Source: Ridgeia piscesae (Eukaryota > Annelida > Polychaeta > Sabellida > Siboglinidae). From it: a stretch of 64,000 nucleotides of DNA. How positions within the stretch are numbered: position 1 is the first letter of the stretch; the number at the start of each line of letters is the position of its first letter. Both the position numbers and the translations under genes were made by a program. The stretch covers positions 28,501-92,500 of the forward strand of contig JAODUO010001100.1 of the NCBI GenBank assembly GCA_025642075.2, given 5' to 3'. This document shows, piece after piece, positions 1-12,863 of the stretch. A model generated the notes under the pieces. That model was not told the origin of the DNA, did not search any database, and worked only from the letters and a program-made list of their open reading frames with translations.

Positions 1-3000
1 CTATAAATACAATCAATAAATAAGTATACTTACATAGCCCCAAATCTAGTTAAAAACTATTTGTGGCACTTTACACATACATGTATTCCTTTAAAAAAAT
101 TAGTTAAATGTATGACTAAAATTTACTCTACATTATCAAAATGCACATAAACAGACTAATAAAAACATAATAAATAAACAAAAAAACATAGAAGTCTAAA
201 AACGTAAATCTAAAAGGTCATTTAAGAAGAAGGTAGAAGTAATGTTCTCACTAAGAATGATGAATTTACAAATTATCAGTTCACATAATTGTTGATCACT
301 GCATCAGTTAAAATATTGTTTTAAAATATAGTGACTCTAAGACACTCTTAAAAGCGTCCTAGTTTAACATTTCTCCTACTGGAAAAGGAAGTTGGTTCCT
401 CCGAAGGTCCGGAGCAGCTGCGTGGAAACTCAGGTCTCCATATATATATACATATATATCGCTAGCACAAGATCAACAAAATTCACAAGACATGATCAGC
501 AATGTACATAATGCAAGGACTTATTATGTACTCGTGTACAAATTTATTACGCATTACAAATAAAGCAATTATGAATATGGCATCTGAATGAATAATTTAA
601 AATTAATGTATTTTGTTTATATGGAAAAAACATATAGATTGCGAGTGTAAATGATGTTGATGATACTAACTGGTATATTATTAACCGTCCCTACTATGAT
701 GTGTCTAATGCATTTTTTGGCTAATTCACGTTTGACTCTGGATATGTACAGATTATTTCTTCCACATGTATAGTGCTCACGAATATAAGATATGTGTGTG
801 TTGGGAATAACAATGAAGTAGCCGGTTACGCAGAGTTCAAACAGACCTTACCAATAAACAGTGTGTCTACACAGCTCTCAAATATGTGACCTGCCACAAC
901 AAAATGGGTTGGCACACCTAGAATGCAGTGCAGCTATTTAAAATTTAGATTTCTGGGGTCGGTTTCATAAAGCCGTGTACATTTACATGCAATTATGCGG
1001 TCTACTGGTTGCCGCAAGTAGAGACTAGTCAATGTAGCTCACGGCCATTTTCATGAGACCAGTTTAGCATTCGTGCAACTAACTCAATGTAGGTTTGACC
1101 TAATTAGGTCGCGTTGGGCAATCCAAGTATTTGTGGTGTCTCTAGACATCCTTGTTCTCTTTAGCAGCCGCCTTTTTGCCCCAAAAATTCCGGGTTTTTA
1201 TTTTAAAATAAAAACCCAAGTTATTTTAAAAAAGAACCCCGTAAAGGATATCCAGTGTAAATATTAAAGATTATTATGTTGCAAGTGGGCGTGTCGGGAG
1301 CATCAACGAACTTGGGGAGCATACTGTAAATATTTTGACCACCATAAAGTTACACCTACTAAATACATGGCACAGCCTAAGTGCAGCTTTGGAGTAGACT
1401 CGTGAAATGCAACAAGTGTAACTTTACAACGTTTCAAATTTTCAACGAGTTATCGCCCGCTATGATGTCGTAAGTAGGCTCTACAAAACCAGCCGCCCCA
1501 GGGCAAAAGTAACAGCTACCCTTGGGGCATTATCAAATATCGCTACTTGCTGGCAAATGTCAACATCATCCGGAGTCAGACCACATTTGCATTTTCCATA
1601 GGTGACCATTATAACGTTTCCTTCATTTCCTACTAATCTTGAAGAGCTCTGTTATTGACAATTTCACAGCATATTTATCCTCCATAGACAGAAGTTCTGT
1701 GAAAAATTCGTGAACTTTTAATATCTCAGGCTCCCACAAACTTCTTTCAAACCTTACACCCATCCATTTCTGCTTGAACCACCCACGGATTGCCCCTGAT
1801 TACATCACCAAGCAAAATGACAACTGTATTAATACGCAGAAATGCACCGACTGACAGCTGTCGTAATTTGACAGCTCTGATGCCACGCTGCACGAAAACA
1901 TCATTTCTAATCACTCCACACTACATATGTGCTCACAGAAATTCAGATAACCTGCATAATGCTGCTTTCATTGGTCGGGGAATGGCGGATGAGCACTCAA
2001 TTGTTTTATTATATAAACAAAATCCCTCTCACCTGGCTTCCTCCGCGTCCTCTCCCTGCACCGATGTTGTGTTTGAGATGCCAGTGTAGAGGAAATGTCC
2101 CAAAGAGTCAAACTGCACCCACCTAGAATAGACACAATCATCTTCTACAGCTTTCAAACACGATTCTTGTGCTTATCTTTGTCTCGTTGTCTGATAACAT
2201 CCGACTTGATTACATCTGTCTGTCTGTTCAAATCTTCAGAAAATCAACATTAAAGTAAACTGATAAGGGTGATTTATAACCGACAGTCTGACACTGATGG
2301 CTCTATAAAAGTACTTTTTTGCTGTTATTTGTAAACATTTGCCTACAATTATGCTATGTTTTAATGTCCAGTCGTGCTGCTCTTCACATTTTATCTGAAT
2401 GTTGAAACACAATTTTAATTACATTTTTATGAATTAATTCAACAGGATTATATTCGTCAATTATTCAACGATAAACACAATATGTGACGTGTTCTAACGA
2501 AATGAGTCATGTCAGCGAACTTGATTTCGAGAAAACACCGCATAAACATGCAACGATGAATTTCGACTTTTTGTCACCAAAATATACTTTGGTATCTTTT
2601 TTGTAAATTGTCAATGCTTATTTCTCGTATATATTATTATTTAGTACATTTTATAGCCTTTTTAGACACACTACGTAACATTTCACGCATGAATTTTGTA
2701 AAACAGAACTGATAAATCGCACTAGTTCATGTCGCATTCTTTGGGGTTTCCCTCAATGCATGGCAGACTTATTTGGTACTACAGGAAAGCCCTGGACGCC
2801 CTCTTTCGGATTCTTGTAGTAGAAATCAATGTAAGCCAATAGCAGCGCTTAATGCGAGAGGACTATCTGTGAATAAACGTCGCTAGACGCCGTGAGGAGC
2901 TGACAGCGGGGCCCTGGTTGGCTTAGAGCTGTGCACGCAGGCGCAGTGCGATCTCGCTAGCCGTAAACAACGTGGAATTGATCGGATCGCTGCTACAAAA

Positions 3001-3490
3001 CATTGCTAAATACTCGGATTATGTTGTAATAATTTCAGTAAACAGTTAGCATGATATATCTTCGACAGCGAACATGCCTTGGTAGTTTATTTTGAATGCA
3101 TCAAATGGAGTAATAGAAGCAAAACGACCGATTTTGGATCGACAATGTACTCGACTGTGTGCTTATGTGACCACGAACTTCAAATGCGTTTTTCTCCGTT
3201 TGAAACTTTCTACCCTAGGCATGTTCAGCGTCCAATAACTTTGGCTGTGTGTGAGATATCTCCATAATTTTTACACCGTTGGAAAGATTAATACATCTTC
3301 TTTCCAATGGTGTGACTAACGCAATTTTTATTTTTTTTGACATACGACTCATTTGATTAGAACACATCACATAAAGATTTATACAGAATTTTAAGTAAAA
3401 CAATATGGCTTTCAACCAGGAAAGCACAACAATTCAGAATGACATATAACCGAGGAACCAGTCTGTCGTCGTCACGGAGGGTATACTCAC
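1..3490. other. Unresolved left flank, probably AMBRA1 intron downstream of its fourth coding exon
   Basis: I could not identify a convincing exon here. Because the AMBRA1 exon at 3491-3666 ends with a donor, this stretch should be intron, unless a later exon is too diverged for me to see. It holds an AT-rich part (1-2700), a dispersed-repeat copy near 1755-2010 that recurs at about 13605-13795, and a more CpG-rich patch around 2760-3010. Short open frames such as 1790-2089 and 3079-3267 show no family signature and lie in repeat-like sequence. Confidence 0.4.
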
Positions 3491-6400
3491 CGGACTTTCT
3501 CGAAAACGCTGCGAGTGGCACACTGAGCAAATGGTTGCGGCTGAGACCAGTCCCAGAACAAGATGTTATTGCTGGTGGCAATGAGCAACACTTGGCCCGC
3601 CGGGTGGAAGGTCAGCGACGTCACGACAGTGTTCTTTGGCGTCTTCCACACCTCACATCCCCCTCCCTGTGGATAGAAACGGCCGTGGTATCTTGTTGTT
3701 TAGTAGTCACAGACGCAGGGCTTAATGTGGTATCTTGTGGTTTAGTAGTCACACACGCACGGCTTTATGTGGTATCTTGTTGTTTAGTAGTCACACACGC
3801 AGGGCTTTATGTGGTATCTTGTTGTTTAGTAGTCACACACTCAGGGCTTTATGTGGTATCTTGTTGTTTAGTAGTCACACACGCAGGGCTTTATGTGGTA
3901 TCTTGTTGTTTAGTAGTCACAGACGCACGGCTTTATGTGGTATCTTGTTGTTTAGTAGTCACACATTCAGGGCTTTATGTGGTATCTTGTTGTTTAGTAG
4001 TCACACACGCACGGCTTTATGTGGTATCTTGTTGTTTAGTAGTCACACACGCAGGGCTTTATGTGGTATCTTGTTGTTTAGTAGTCACACACTCAGGGCT
4101 TTATGTGGTATCTTGTTGTTTAGTAGTCACACACGCACGGCTTTATGTGGTATCTTGTTGTTTAGTAGTCACACACGCAGGGCTTTATGTGGTATCTTGT
4201 TGTTTAGTAGTCACACACGCAGGGCTTTATGTGGTATCTTGTTGTTTAGTAGTCACACACGCACGGCTTTATGTGGTATCTTGTTGTTTAGTAGTCACAC
4301 ACGCACAGCTTTATGTGGTATCTTGTTGTTTAGTAGTCACACACTCAGGGCTTTATGTGGTATCTTGTTGTTTAGTAGTCACACACGCAGGGCTTTATGT
4401 GGTATCTTGTTGTTTAGTAGTCACACACGCAGGGCTTTATGTGGTATCTTGTTGTTTAGTAGTCACACACGCAGGGCTTTATGTGGTATCTTGTTGTTTA
4501 GTAGTCACAACATCAGGGCTTTATGTGGTATCTTGTTGTTTAGTAGTCACACACGAGGACTTTATGTGGTATCTTGTTGTTTAGTAGTCACACACGCAGG
4601 CTTTATGTGGTATCTTGTTGTTTAGTAGTCACACACGCAGGGCTTTATGTGGTATCTTGTTGTTTAGTAGTCACACACGCAGGGCTTTATGTGGTATCTT
4701 GTTGTTTAGTAGTCACAGACGCACGGCTTTATGTGGTATCTTGTTGTTTAGTAGTCACACACGCAGGGCTTTATGTGGTATCTTGTTGTTTAGTAGTCAC
4801 ACACGCACGGCTTTATGTGGTATCTTGTTGTTTAGTAGTCACACACGCAGGGCTTTATGTGGTATCTTGTTGTTTAGTAGTCACACACGCAGGGCTTTAT
4901 GTGGTATCTTGTTGTTTAGTAGTCACACACGCAGGGCTTTATGCAGGACCAAATTATTACCAGTCACACATGTTTTGGCGGACACATGGATGTTAACTGT
5001 TAAGCCTGTTTACAATGTATCTGATGACCTGAAATGGACTATAAGCACACATGACACATTTACACTCACTTCTAAAGCATAATTGACAATATCTATGGTT
5101 TTGGAACCTTTTTGCTCCTTCATTTTTTTACCCGTCCACCCATATTTCTACCCGTCCAAATGACGGGTGGACGGGTCTCTGCATAAAGCTATGCACAGAG
5201 GGAACATGTGGTAAAGTGAAATTGTACTAACACAATTCTTATTATATATCAATTACATACAATTTTCTTGGTTAACTTTTACTGTCCAATTCGTAATTTT
5301 ATTCTCTTATTTCGAATTATATATTTGTGTGAACACCAGGATTTGTTGGTCACTTGCTGTCAAATTTATTGTATTACTTTATTACTTATTTATTATAATT
5401 ATCATTGGTTAGTTGATTGACTGGTCTTCATAATAGTTCAGTTTGCACTTCAGTTAACAACATACCAATAAAGTTTTACCTTTAAATGCGAGATGGTCTT
5501 CCTACATATCTCAGTTTCAAAAACATACAGCTAGAGATTATTCTATTTAATGCCACACGAGTGGCCATAAATAAGTTATTCGTAGAACTCCACTACTTTT
5601 TTGCAATAAAAATGGCTGTTTCAGTGGACATTTATACATTAGATTGTACATGAATCACTGTAAAATATAAAATAAATTAAACCTACACCTGTCCTACACG
5701 TAACTGTTTTTATTGCAAAATTATACTCCACAGTAAAAATATCAACAACACAATTCATAAATGGATAATAATGCCACGATTTTTGCAATAAATCATGATA
5801 TTGTGACCATACGTACATGCAGGTCCCATATGCGTACGTGTCCTGCGAGACAGCCAGAGGCAAGCAGGTTGTTGGAGATGGGGTGGAAGGCAATGGACCA
5901 GGGGGTGCGAGGGTGACCCTTCAGCACATGAAGACACTTGCCACTGGTGACGTCTGTCACCCGTACCGCATGGTCACCGTGGGTCGAACCAATGAACTGG
6001 CTGTAAAAAAGTGCCTTGTTACATGTTTACTCTTACCATACAATATTAATTTAAGATATCTTACATGTACTTGTCCTGTGTGTAATATATCTATCTTCCC
6101 TTGGTTGTTTGGTTAAAAAAAAAGTATCAACCAATATCAACTGAATAACTTTATTTACAAACTAACAATGTGTCAACGGACGTGCCTATATTAGTTCTAT
6201 AATTGCTTTGAGTATGTGCGACACATTTTTGTCATTTTAAACCAAGCAATGTGCGCTTATGTTGAACATAAAATACAGGCTACCATTGTTCCGACTGAGG
6301 AGGTTGAATACGAGTCTTAGAGATGTTAAAGCAACATTAACCTTTCCCAAGTCTGATATTATATAATATATATTAATATAAAGAAACTACTTTGACACTG

Positions 6401-7602
6401 GTATAGTTTTAGAAAAATAATGTTTATTTTAATAACTTTATAATGTCTTAAGTCACAACTGTTTATCTCACACACACACAAAAACAGTGATGTTGTCATC
6501 AGAAAAACTGTGTGCAACACTTACCCATTCGGACTAAACGTGATTAAAAATGTTGAGCGACTACGTCCAGACAACTCGCAGGCCTGCAAAATGAAATACA
6601 CCATTTTGTGACTCCTAAACAACTAGAAATAATTAGTGGAATTTTTTCTTTGGTGAATTAAAAAAATTACAAAAGCTAAATAGTTCATACTCTCCTTTGT
6701 CTTTTGTGAGGAAGTTAGCATTTCTGAAAGATTGTTACACCAAGATATTAATGTGATCATAGTTCTTCTCCACATTTATTCCTTCAAACAGCAGCATGTC
6801 TTCTCTGGAAAGAATTCAACTATTCCTCGAACACATTAAAGAAATCCAGCCACAACCTATGCATCATGATATGATACCAAAACTCAGGAATATTAGTTAT
6901 GAAATGCACCTAAAAGAATGTGGTTTAACAACACTAGAAACCAGAAGATTGAGAGGAGATCAGATTGAGGTGTTTAAAATATTGAATGGGTATGAAAATA
7001 TTGACAGACATTTTTTTTCACGGTCAAGGAAGAGAGAAGGACTAGAGGACATGGAATTACAATAGCAAAGAAGCAGTGTAGACTAGATATTAGAAAATTT
7101 TCATTTTCACAAAGAACAGCAACCGAATGGAACAGATTATCATCTGATTGTGTAGGTTGTAGTAGTTTTAATATATTTAAAAATAAAACCGACATATACC
7201 TAAGACGGCCGGGTTTACTTAGATAGATAGGTTGGACTCTCGATAAGCCAAATGGCTTCCTAGACCACGTGCCATCTAGAGTTGAATCTCTAGGTGGCAA
7301 TCTTGTTAAATCATATCATTCAAGTGGCGAGCCCTGGTATTCATTTGGCATCTTTATAACGACATGAAGAGAACTAAACTGCCTAGCTTGAAAAAGGCAG
7401 CATCAATTGACAACTGTGTCTCAACCATATGACTGCAAGACTCAAATGACATCTTTACCATATTTTTTGTGGGTGATGTTGCCTTTTCTTCGGCAACAAC
7501 AGATGCAGCATCATGCTGCCATGTACTCTGCTTTTTGCTCCATAAACTGTTGCCAATTTCTCGATTAGTGAGATATGAAACCAAGCTGTGTTTTGCCTTC
7601 AT
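3491..7602 (-). CDS. AMBRA1: AMBRA1, N-terminal WD40 portion (partial, continues beyond the left edge)
   Basis: AMBRA1 is a WD40 scaffold that links Beclin-1 autophagy control with CUL4-DDB1 ubiquitin ligase activity. Four minus-strand coding exons join in phase: 7602-7459, 6583-6525, 6000-5817 and 3666-3491. Exons 2-4 read as family WD40 sequence, with landmarks RSTFLITFSPNG, STHGDHAVRVTD, GHPRTPWSIAFHP, LASGCLAGHVRIWDLH and ILFWDWSQPQPF. All donors are GT (gtaaag, gtaagt, gtacgt, gtgagt) and acceptors are AG. Exon 1 starts MKAKHSLVSYLTNREIG, keeps the position and phase of the vertebrate first coding exon (48 versus about 45 codons), and has an acceptor just upstream at 7613, implying a 5' UTR exon. 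Its second half is not conserved, so exon 1 is less certain (about 0.55) than exons 2-4 (about 0.95). The remaining C-terminal exons are outside or unseen. Confidence 0.88.
3685..4943. repeat. 42-bp minisatellite, about 30 copies, in an AMBRA1 intron
   Basis: The unit contains ggctttatgtggtatcttg followed by ttgtttagtagtcacacac. Units are nearly identical, with A/G swaps in the cacacgcaggg/cacacgcacgg portion and two 41-bp units near 4550-4600. The array begins 18 bp upstream (in transcript sense) of the acceptor of the exon at 3491-3666. Because 42 is a multiple of three it yields long spurious plus-strand frames with a 14-residue period (VVTHAGLYVVSCCL); these are not genes. Confidence 0.97.
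6796..7226 (+). mobile_element. Non-LTR retrotransposon (LINE) ORF2 C-terminal fragment, frameshifted
   Basis: The translated sequence has the typical end of LINE reverse transcriptases: TTLETRRLRGDQIEVFKIL, then after a frameshift in the T-run near 7012, QCRLDIRKFSFSQRTATEWN and a final YLRRPGLLR before a stop at 7224-7226. This C-terminal domain is found in CR1/Jockey-like elements. There is no 5' part, so it is a truncated copy. It lies in AMBRA1 intron 1, in the opposite orientation to AMBRA1. Confidence 0.85.
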
Positions 7603-7699
7603 GTTTCTGCACCTGTAACAAATAATACTTACATATATTGCAATCACAACATACTTTATTTTTGCATTACATGCCAAAAAAAATTAGCAGTGATAGTCT

Positions 7700-7900
7700 G
7701 TATCTCTTCAACTGGCTTTCGCATTAGGATACGTAAGGACGGTTCTGATCATAGAATCCTCTGTTCCTCTATGTCATTACTATGATCAGCGCTTCATTTT
7801 CTGAGTCTATTAGCCCAAGTCTTGTCAGTTTCAATAATCAAGATTGTTATTTTCTTTCACAATTTCGTCTATGTCCATGCTTAACTCTTTTCAACTGTAA
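7700..7900. repeat. Dispersed repeat copy, related to about 11945-12060
   Basis: The stretch with aggacggttctgat, tgatcagcgcttcattttc and gagtctatta reappears in diverged form near 11965-12030 (aggacggttctgat, tgatcagctcttcgttttc, aatctatta). Family unknown; probably an old transposon fragment. Confidence 0.6.
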
Positions 7901-10057
7901 TAATCTTCGTTTAAGTTCATGCCTCTCAACTCAAGTCTCAACGGGTCTCAAACAAAACATTGATGGATTGGAAGTTGGAACGGTACCTGGAACATTACGT
8001 GTGCCTACAAAAACACTCGTGATTATTTACACATGTCTACACAAAGTTATGCTGCATTTAACCGTTATGTATACATGTCTAGGATAAACGTGATCATACA
8101 ATACGGATTTAACGATGCATAACGAAAATATTGGAACGAACTAATTCTCAGCAAACCAAACGCAGACAAAATTAATTGAAAATCATAATGGTTACCAACC
8201 AAGTATAAACTCCGCCCGACAGAGGCAACTTTGGGGTTAATTAGAGACAAACAGGCACAAATATAAAGACTATTTTATAACAATATACGTCTAACATGAT
8301 CAGTACAATAACACAATGAAATATTTACAAATAACGTATTAAATAACTCGCTGCATTCGGAACACAGTTTCGTTCACATTTAGTTTCCTTGATAATTCAC
8401 CAGAGGGCGACTTCTTACGCTCTAAATTTGACATCTGACACTGTGACATCTGGGTCGTGATGACGTTTTCCTCCGGTGCCGTTGTTGGATGGTTCAAATT
8501 ATGTTGCACACACAGTAAAGATAGCATCTGGACAAGGAAGCCGTATGTTTAACGATGGTCGAACAATGTTTCCATCTATTTATAAGCAAAATTGGCATGA
8601 AAATTAGTTAATAATAGTTGCTCAATAAGGTGCCGTGAGTTGTTCCAATACAATAATTTAGTGTGTGACCAACCAGAAACACCCGTATCAATTCCAAATA
8701 TGGGAATGGCTGTTTGAACATATACTGACATACAACATAATCTACTTTCCGGAATTAAACAGGTATAATGTTTTACACAAAGAAGTAATGCTCATCGTTA
8801 TTATTTTATATAGACAGGTATAAAAAAGTATTACTTGTGTCATGATTTATTGCTCATGTAGTTTATAGCAATAATATTTTATTATTATTACAAAAAAATT
8901 CTTGGTAGAGAAACCGGCACAGTTGTTAATTATAATTATAATAACTAGTATGCACAGTCAGTTTTCTTTTACAATGCGTATCTTTTTTATTCGTCAAAAA
9001 AGAATCGTCGTTACACCGGGTATAACTGGTGAAACAATCAGCAGCTGCCGACGTCCTGCGCTTTTTGGGTCACGTGCATTATACAAGATCGGCATCCTAC
9101 TGCACAATAACAAATCGCACGTGCTTATGTGCGTCATGACGAAGATTCCAGTGCTTCTTCTACGAAGAATGCATGAATTAACATGCTCGTATAAAATTTG
9201 TCTAGATAGAAAGTCGATCGTTGGGATTTGAATTCGTATGCGTGGCATTGTATAAGCTAATATGCACATCCTGTGCGCCTACGGGAAGCAATATATATCT
9301 TATAATATCTCCATTTCACAGTTCAAAAATTGCAAATTAACTCATACAAACATCTGCCAGAAATAAAAAGTATTTTTCAAAACACCCGTTAAATAATGTC
9401 TTGACAGTAGCGTACTGCCGAAGGGGCATGCCCCGATATCCGTATTGGTCCGTTTTATAATCATCATTTTGCACCTGTTTATCATCGCGGCCATTAGTCA
9501 AATATAAAACAAACGTAGCAAACGAAAACAAACAAAAAATATTACACATATAAGCCTACGCACATTACATGTATAATTACGCGCTCAGACGCACAAAGCT
9601 ACGATTTCAAGAATTTATTTCTACGTTCTCTGGCGGTCGGATTAGTCAGAGACGTAATTTTATAACGTTGGATGGAAAAAGACATGGTGGTACTTTCGAA
9701 CATTTATTTCGCCGTAGCTTCTGCTTCAGCATCAAACCACCGTCACTGCGCGCATTGTTTTGGATCATGAAATCGGAAAAGAGGGACGCGGTCTTATCGA
9801 GATTTGTTGGAGACTCATAATATTTTATCCAGCATTTTTAAGTTCTTGAAAGGCAAAACAATTGATTTGCATCCCCTTGAGGTTCCCAAAAACCATTTTC
9901 AGTTTCTCAGAAAATGTAAAGTTTAAAAGAAATTCACCAGAATTATTAGTGGTTCAGCCCCATCGTGGTTGACTACGTTGTCAAGGGAAGACATGGGCCA
10001 TGTATGTGTAATGTACGGATGCATGTTTGGTAAATTACTTGTGTTTTATTACAGTAC

Positions 10058-10236
10058 CTGACTTCCTCGGTGGCATTTGTAAAACAATATATGAGCGCTA
10101 GCGCCCCAACCAACACCAACAACAACATTAGTTTCTTCCAGTTAGTTACCAGTTCAATGTCATCCTCACGATCCGACAGCAGTGCATTTTCCAATGCATC
10201 TTCTATACATCTCAGACATAACATTACATGTAGCAT
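10058..10236 (-). CDS. Candidate exon of an unidentified single-pass membrane protein
   Basis: The minus-strand frame from ATG at 10236 encodes about 59 residues: an acidic stretch (LLSDREDDIELV), a tryptophan and two lysines, then a strongly hydrophobic segment LMLLLVLVGALALIYCF followed by TNATEEV, an N-glycosylation-like site. The frame reaches a possible donor (AG followed by gtactg) at 10058/10057. The layout fits a type II anchor, or an N-terminal exon of a membrane or secretory-pathway protein. I did not recognise the family and found no partner exon. It could equally be a chance frame. Confidence 0.28.
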
Positions 10237-11944
10237 AGCGTTGCGATGGGAGCCACTTTGGCCTCCACATTTTACAAATTTATGAAAAGGTGTCTTTTTA
10301 AAACTCGTCTATAATGTATTACATTTATTAAGATAGCGTAATAAGACTGTACATGTATTTAGTCAATACACATAGCTATAGGCAGTGTAGCAAAAATATA
10401 CATTTTTGTACATAAATGTCAAATGAAGGTCGATCGGCGATCAGGGGGCCCACTTTACCCACCGTTACGTGGCACAACACTTTTGTATCGAATATTCTCT
10501 ATGACATAAAACCGCAGGAACATTACACATATTGGCTTCTACAGTTATTCTGTAGATTGTTTTTCTAAGGAATTGTGCCAGGAGGAAATTAAACCTCTGA
10601 GAGTTATGTCCACGGAGGTTTGAACTGTCGCGCAAAGATGACGCAGATATAGCGCACTCACGCTTAGCGCACACATGACATACACATTCTCGCACATGCG
10701 CGCACGTAAAACAATAAAGCTATTTTTTCTTATATAGCGCAAAACGCTTCAAACTTTATTCCATATCACAGATCCGTTCAGTCGAATGCCATCTGGGCTT
10801 CTCTGGGAAGAATTTAGCTACGATGCAGTTAATACGCGAAGACTATTCGTATACAAATATCCACCATAGTCTATAGCCAGGTACTCACAATTCATACATC
10901 TGAGTGAACTGAAGCAATATAAAGTGAACAAACTTGCCAATAGCTCGACACGACAACACATGATTAATTCGAACCCAGGTTCTGTAGTCGATACAGCTCT
11001 AAGATATAGGCACATCACCATGCGCACGCTTCACTTCATGCATATATAGGCCTACTCATGGGCGCGTACATATGACCTAATCTAGTTTATAAAGCAAGCA
11101 TGTGCCATGCATGAAGCAAGCACATGTTTGTCTACATTTTGGCGCTTTGATTAATGGTGTTAATATATAAAACATAATTATTTGATAGAGAATTTTTTAA
11201 ATATTTACTTCAATTTCTCTGACATAATTTACATTATAAGAATATGCGAATTTGAGTGCGGTTGTATAGACAAGGTACCGGAAGATGTCGCAGCGGTTAG
11301 TGATAGCGTTATGATGTTCGCAAGGCATGCTGGCAACCATTCAACGTTGATAGCAATAACTGTAAACAGCAACAAGGGATGGCGAATGTTTACTGAATCG
11401 AAGGAAAACAACTAGGTTTTCTTATATGAATTGTTAACATTGACGCGGAAGTTCAAAACGGGTGTGTATTTTATTTGGACTGGTTCCTCCTTGTACAGTC
11501 TTTTTTAGAACATTAATTATGTTTCGTAGTTGTAAACACGATAGTAAGTTGTTAGTCACGTAGGCCTTGCCGGCGTTGTATGGCTAGTATATGGCGGTCT
11601 ATGGCTATGCATATGAACTTTATATGACATAAACTTCATAATGAAGTTTATGTCCCAAGTCACTTATGTCCTAGACGATTTGTCCTAAGTTTATTTATAA
11701 GTTTTTATATGATATCTTCGCATTTACGACTAACATAGATCAATGCCAATGGATATATATTCGCACTAATGTTGGCACTCGAGCTGACTTTGTGGAATTT
11801 TTCAATTCAAGTCATTTGTGCATCTTCAACATTACTGATCTTTTTCGGAGCCTAACTCAGAGGCATATCTTTTTTCTTCTCGTTACTACAGCTATGCGCG
11901 CCTTTTTGGGACATATCGTACACAATTTTTGGGACAAAAGTGAC

Positions 11945-12060
11945 GTATACTTAGGATATACCTTAGGACGGTTCTGATTGTAGGATTCTGGGTTCGTCTG
12001 TGATCAGCTCTTCGTTTTCATAATCTATTAATATAAGATCGCATGTTCCTGTTCTATTGT
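11945..12060. repeat. Dispersed repeat copy, related to about 7700-7900
   Basis: Shares aggacggttctgat, tgatcagc and a following tctatta block with the copy at 7700-7900. No open frame or terminal repeats seen. Confidence 0.55.
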
Positions 12061-12863
12061 TAGTTATTCTTAACGGTGCTTCAAAGTCATATAACGTCTA
12101 TGACTCACTACGGCCTATGCCACGCCTTCATTCACTCCAAGCAAGGCTTAGGTTTCTGTTTAGTAATTGGCAAATCAGGCTGTTGTGCCAATGATAGTGG
12201 TTGTTCAATGAGCATTGTGCATGGCCTAATGCATGGTTCCCTATAGACAAATGCCAGGTAATGACTCGATCAGCAGGTTCTCTCCATATTTCTCAAAAGA
12301 AACCAATTAACCATCTGTTTCCACCAAGTAGCTTCATAATCAATTAGTACTCTGTTTCCAGTACTGGCTTTTAATATAAATAATCAATCCTGTGAAGTAA
12401 TCTGGAGTCACCACAGGCAACATACTATAGTTGCGGGGAACACATACATAGGGGGTATATAAACATCATATAGATAGCCATAACTTAATCATCATATGCC
12501 AGCCAGATCCCAACATTGCTTCAACCTAAAAGAAATGCATTAAGTGAACTGTGAAATATGCTTGCTCGAGATCAGTACCCCTATGAAATGGTGGATATCA
12601 ACATAATAGAGATTGTTCCACTTTGAGGGGCTCGATTTGTCAAACACCAGACCAGAGCAGGTCTAGTATCACTGAAATGATCTAAGACCTATTGTGGATG
12701 TCACTTCAGGAAAAAAAGTTTGAACCCTAGTCCCTTTGACTGACACACACAATTTGTTGGTGTAATGAATTAATGTTAGTGCCAATGGTAATGGTCTATG
12801 GTGTTGTCTTCTGTTTAGGTGCAACTGTAGCTGTCAGTAGTCGTCAGTTTATAAGAAGTTCAG

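Larger units (their letters stand above)
7613..12818. other. AMBRA1/ARL13B divergent intergenic region
   Basis: About 5.2 kb between the first identified AMBRA1 exon (minus strand) and the acceptor of the first ARL13B coding exon (plus strand). It must contain the promoters and the non-coding first exons of both genes, since each first coding exon is preceded by an acceptor. I cannot place transcription starts. It also contains a candidate membrane-protein exon (10058-10236, minus), repeat copies (7700-7900, 11945-12060) and a 14-bp-arm palindrome (11626-11639 with 11641-11654). The open frames 8339-8527, 9337-9549, 10465-10742, 10818-11027 and 11182-11415 show nothing I can support as genes. 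Confidence 0.55.

Noticed and set aside
3439..5082. Long plus-strand open frames with a 14-residue repeat
   Set aside because: They are the translation of a 42-bp minisatellite whose length is a multiple of three. The true coding sequence here is the AMBRA1 exon on the other strand.
9569..9820. 83-residue plus-strand frame
   Set aside because: No recognisable domain, no splice context linking it to ARL13B, and comparable frames exist nearby by chance.
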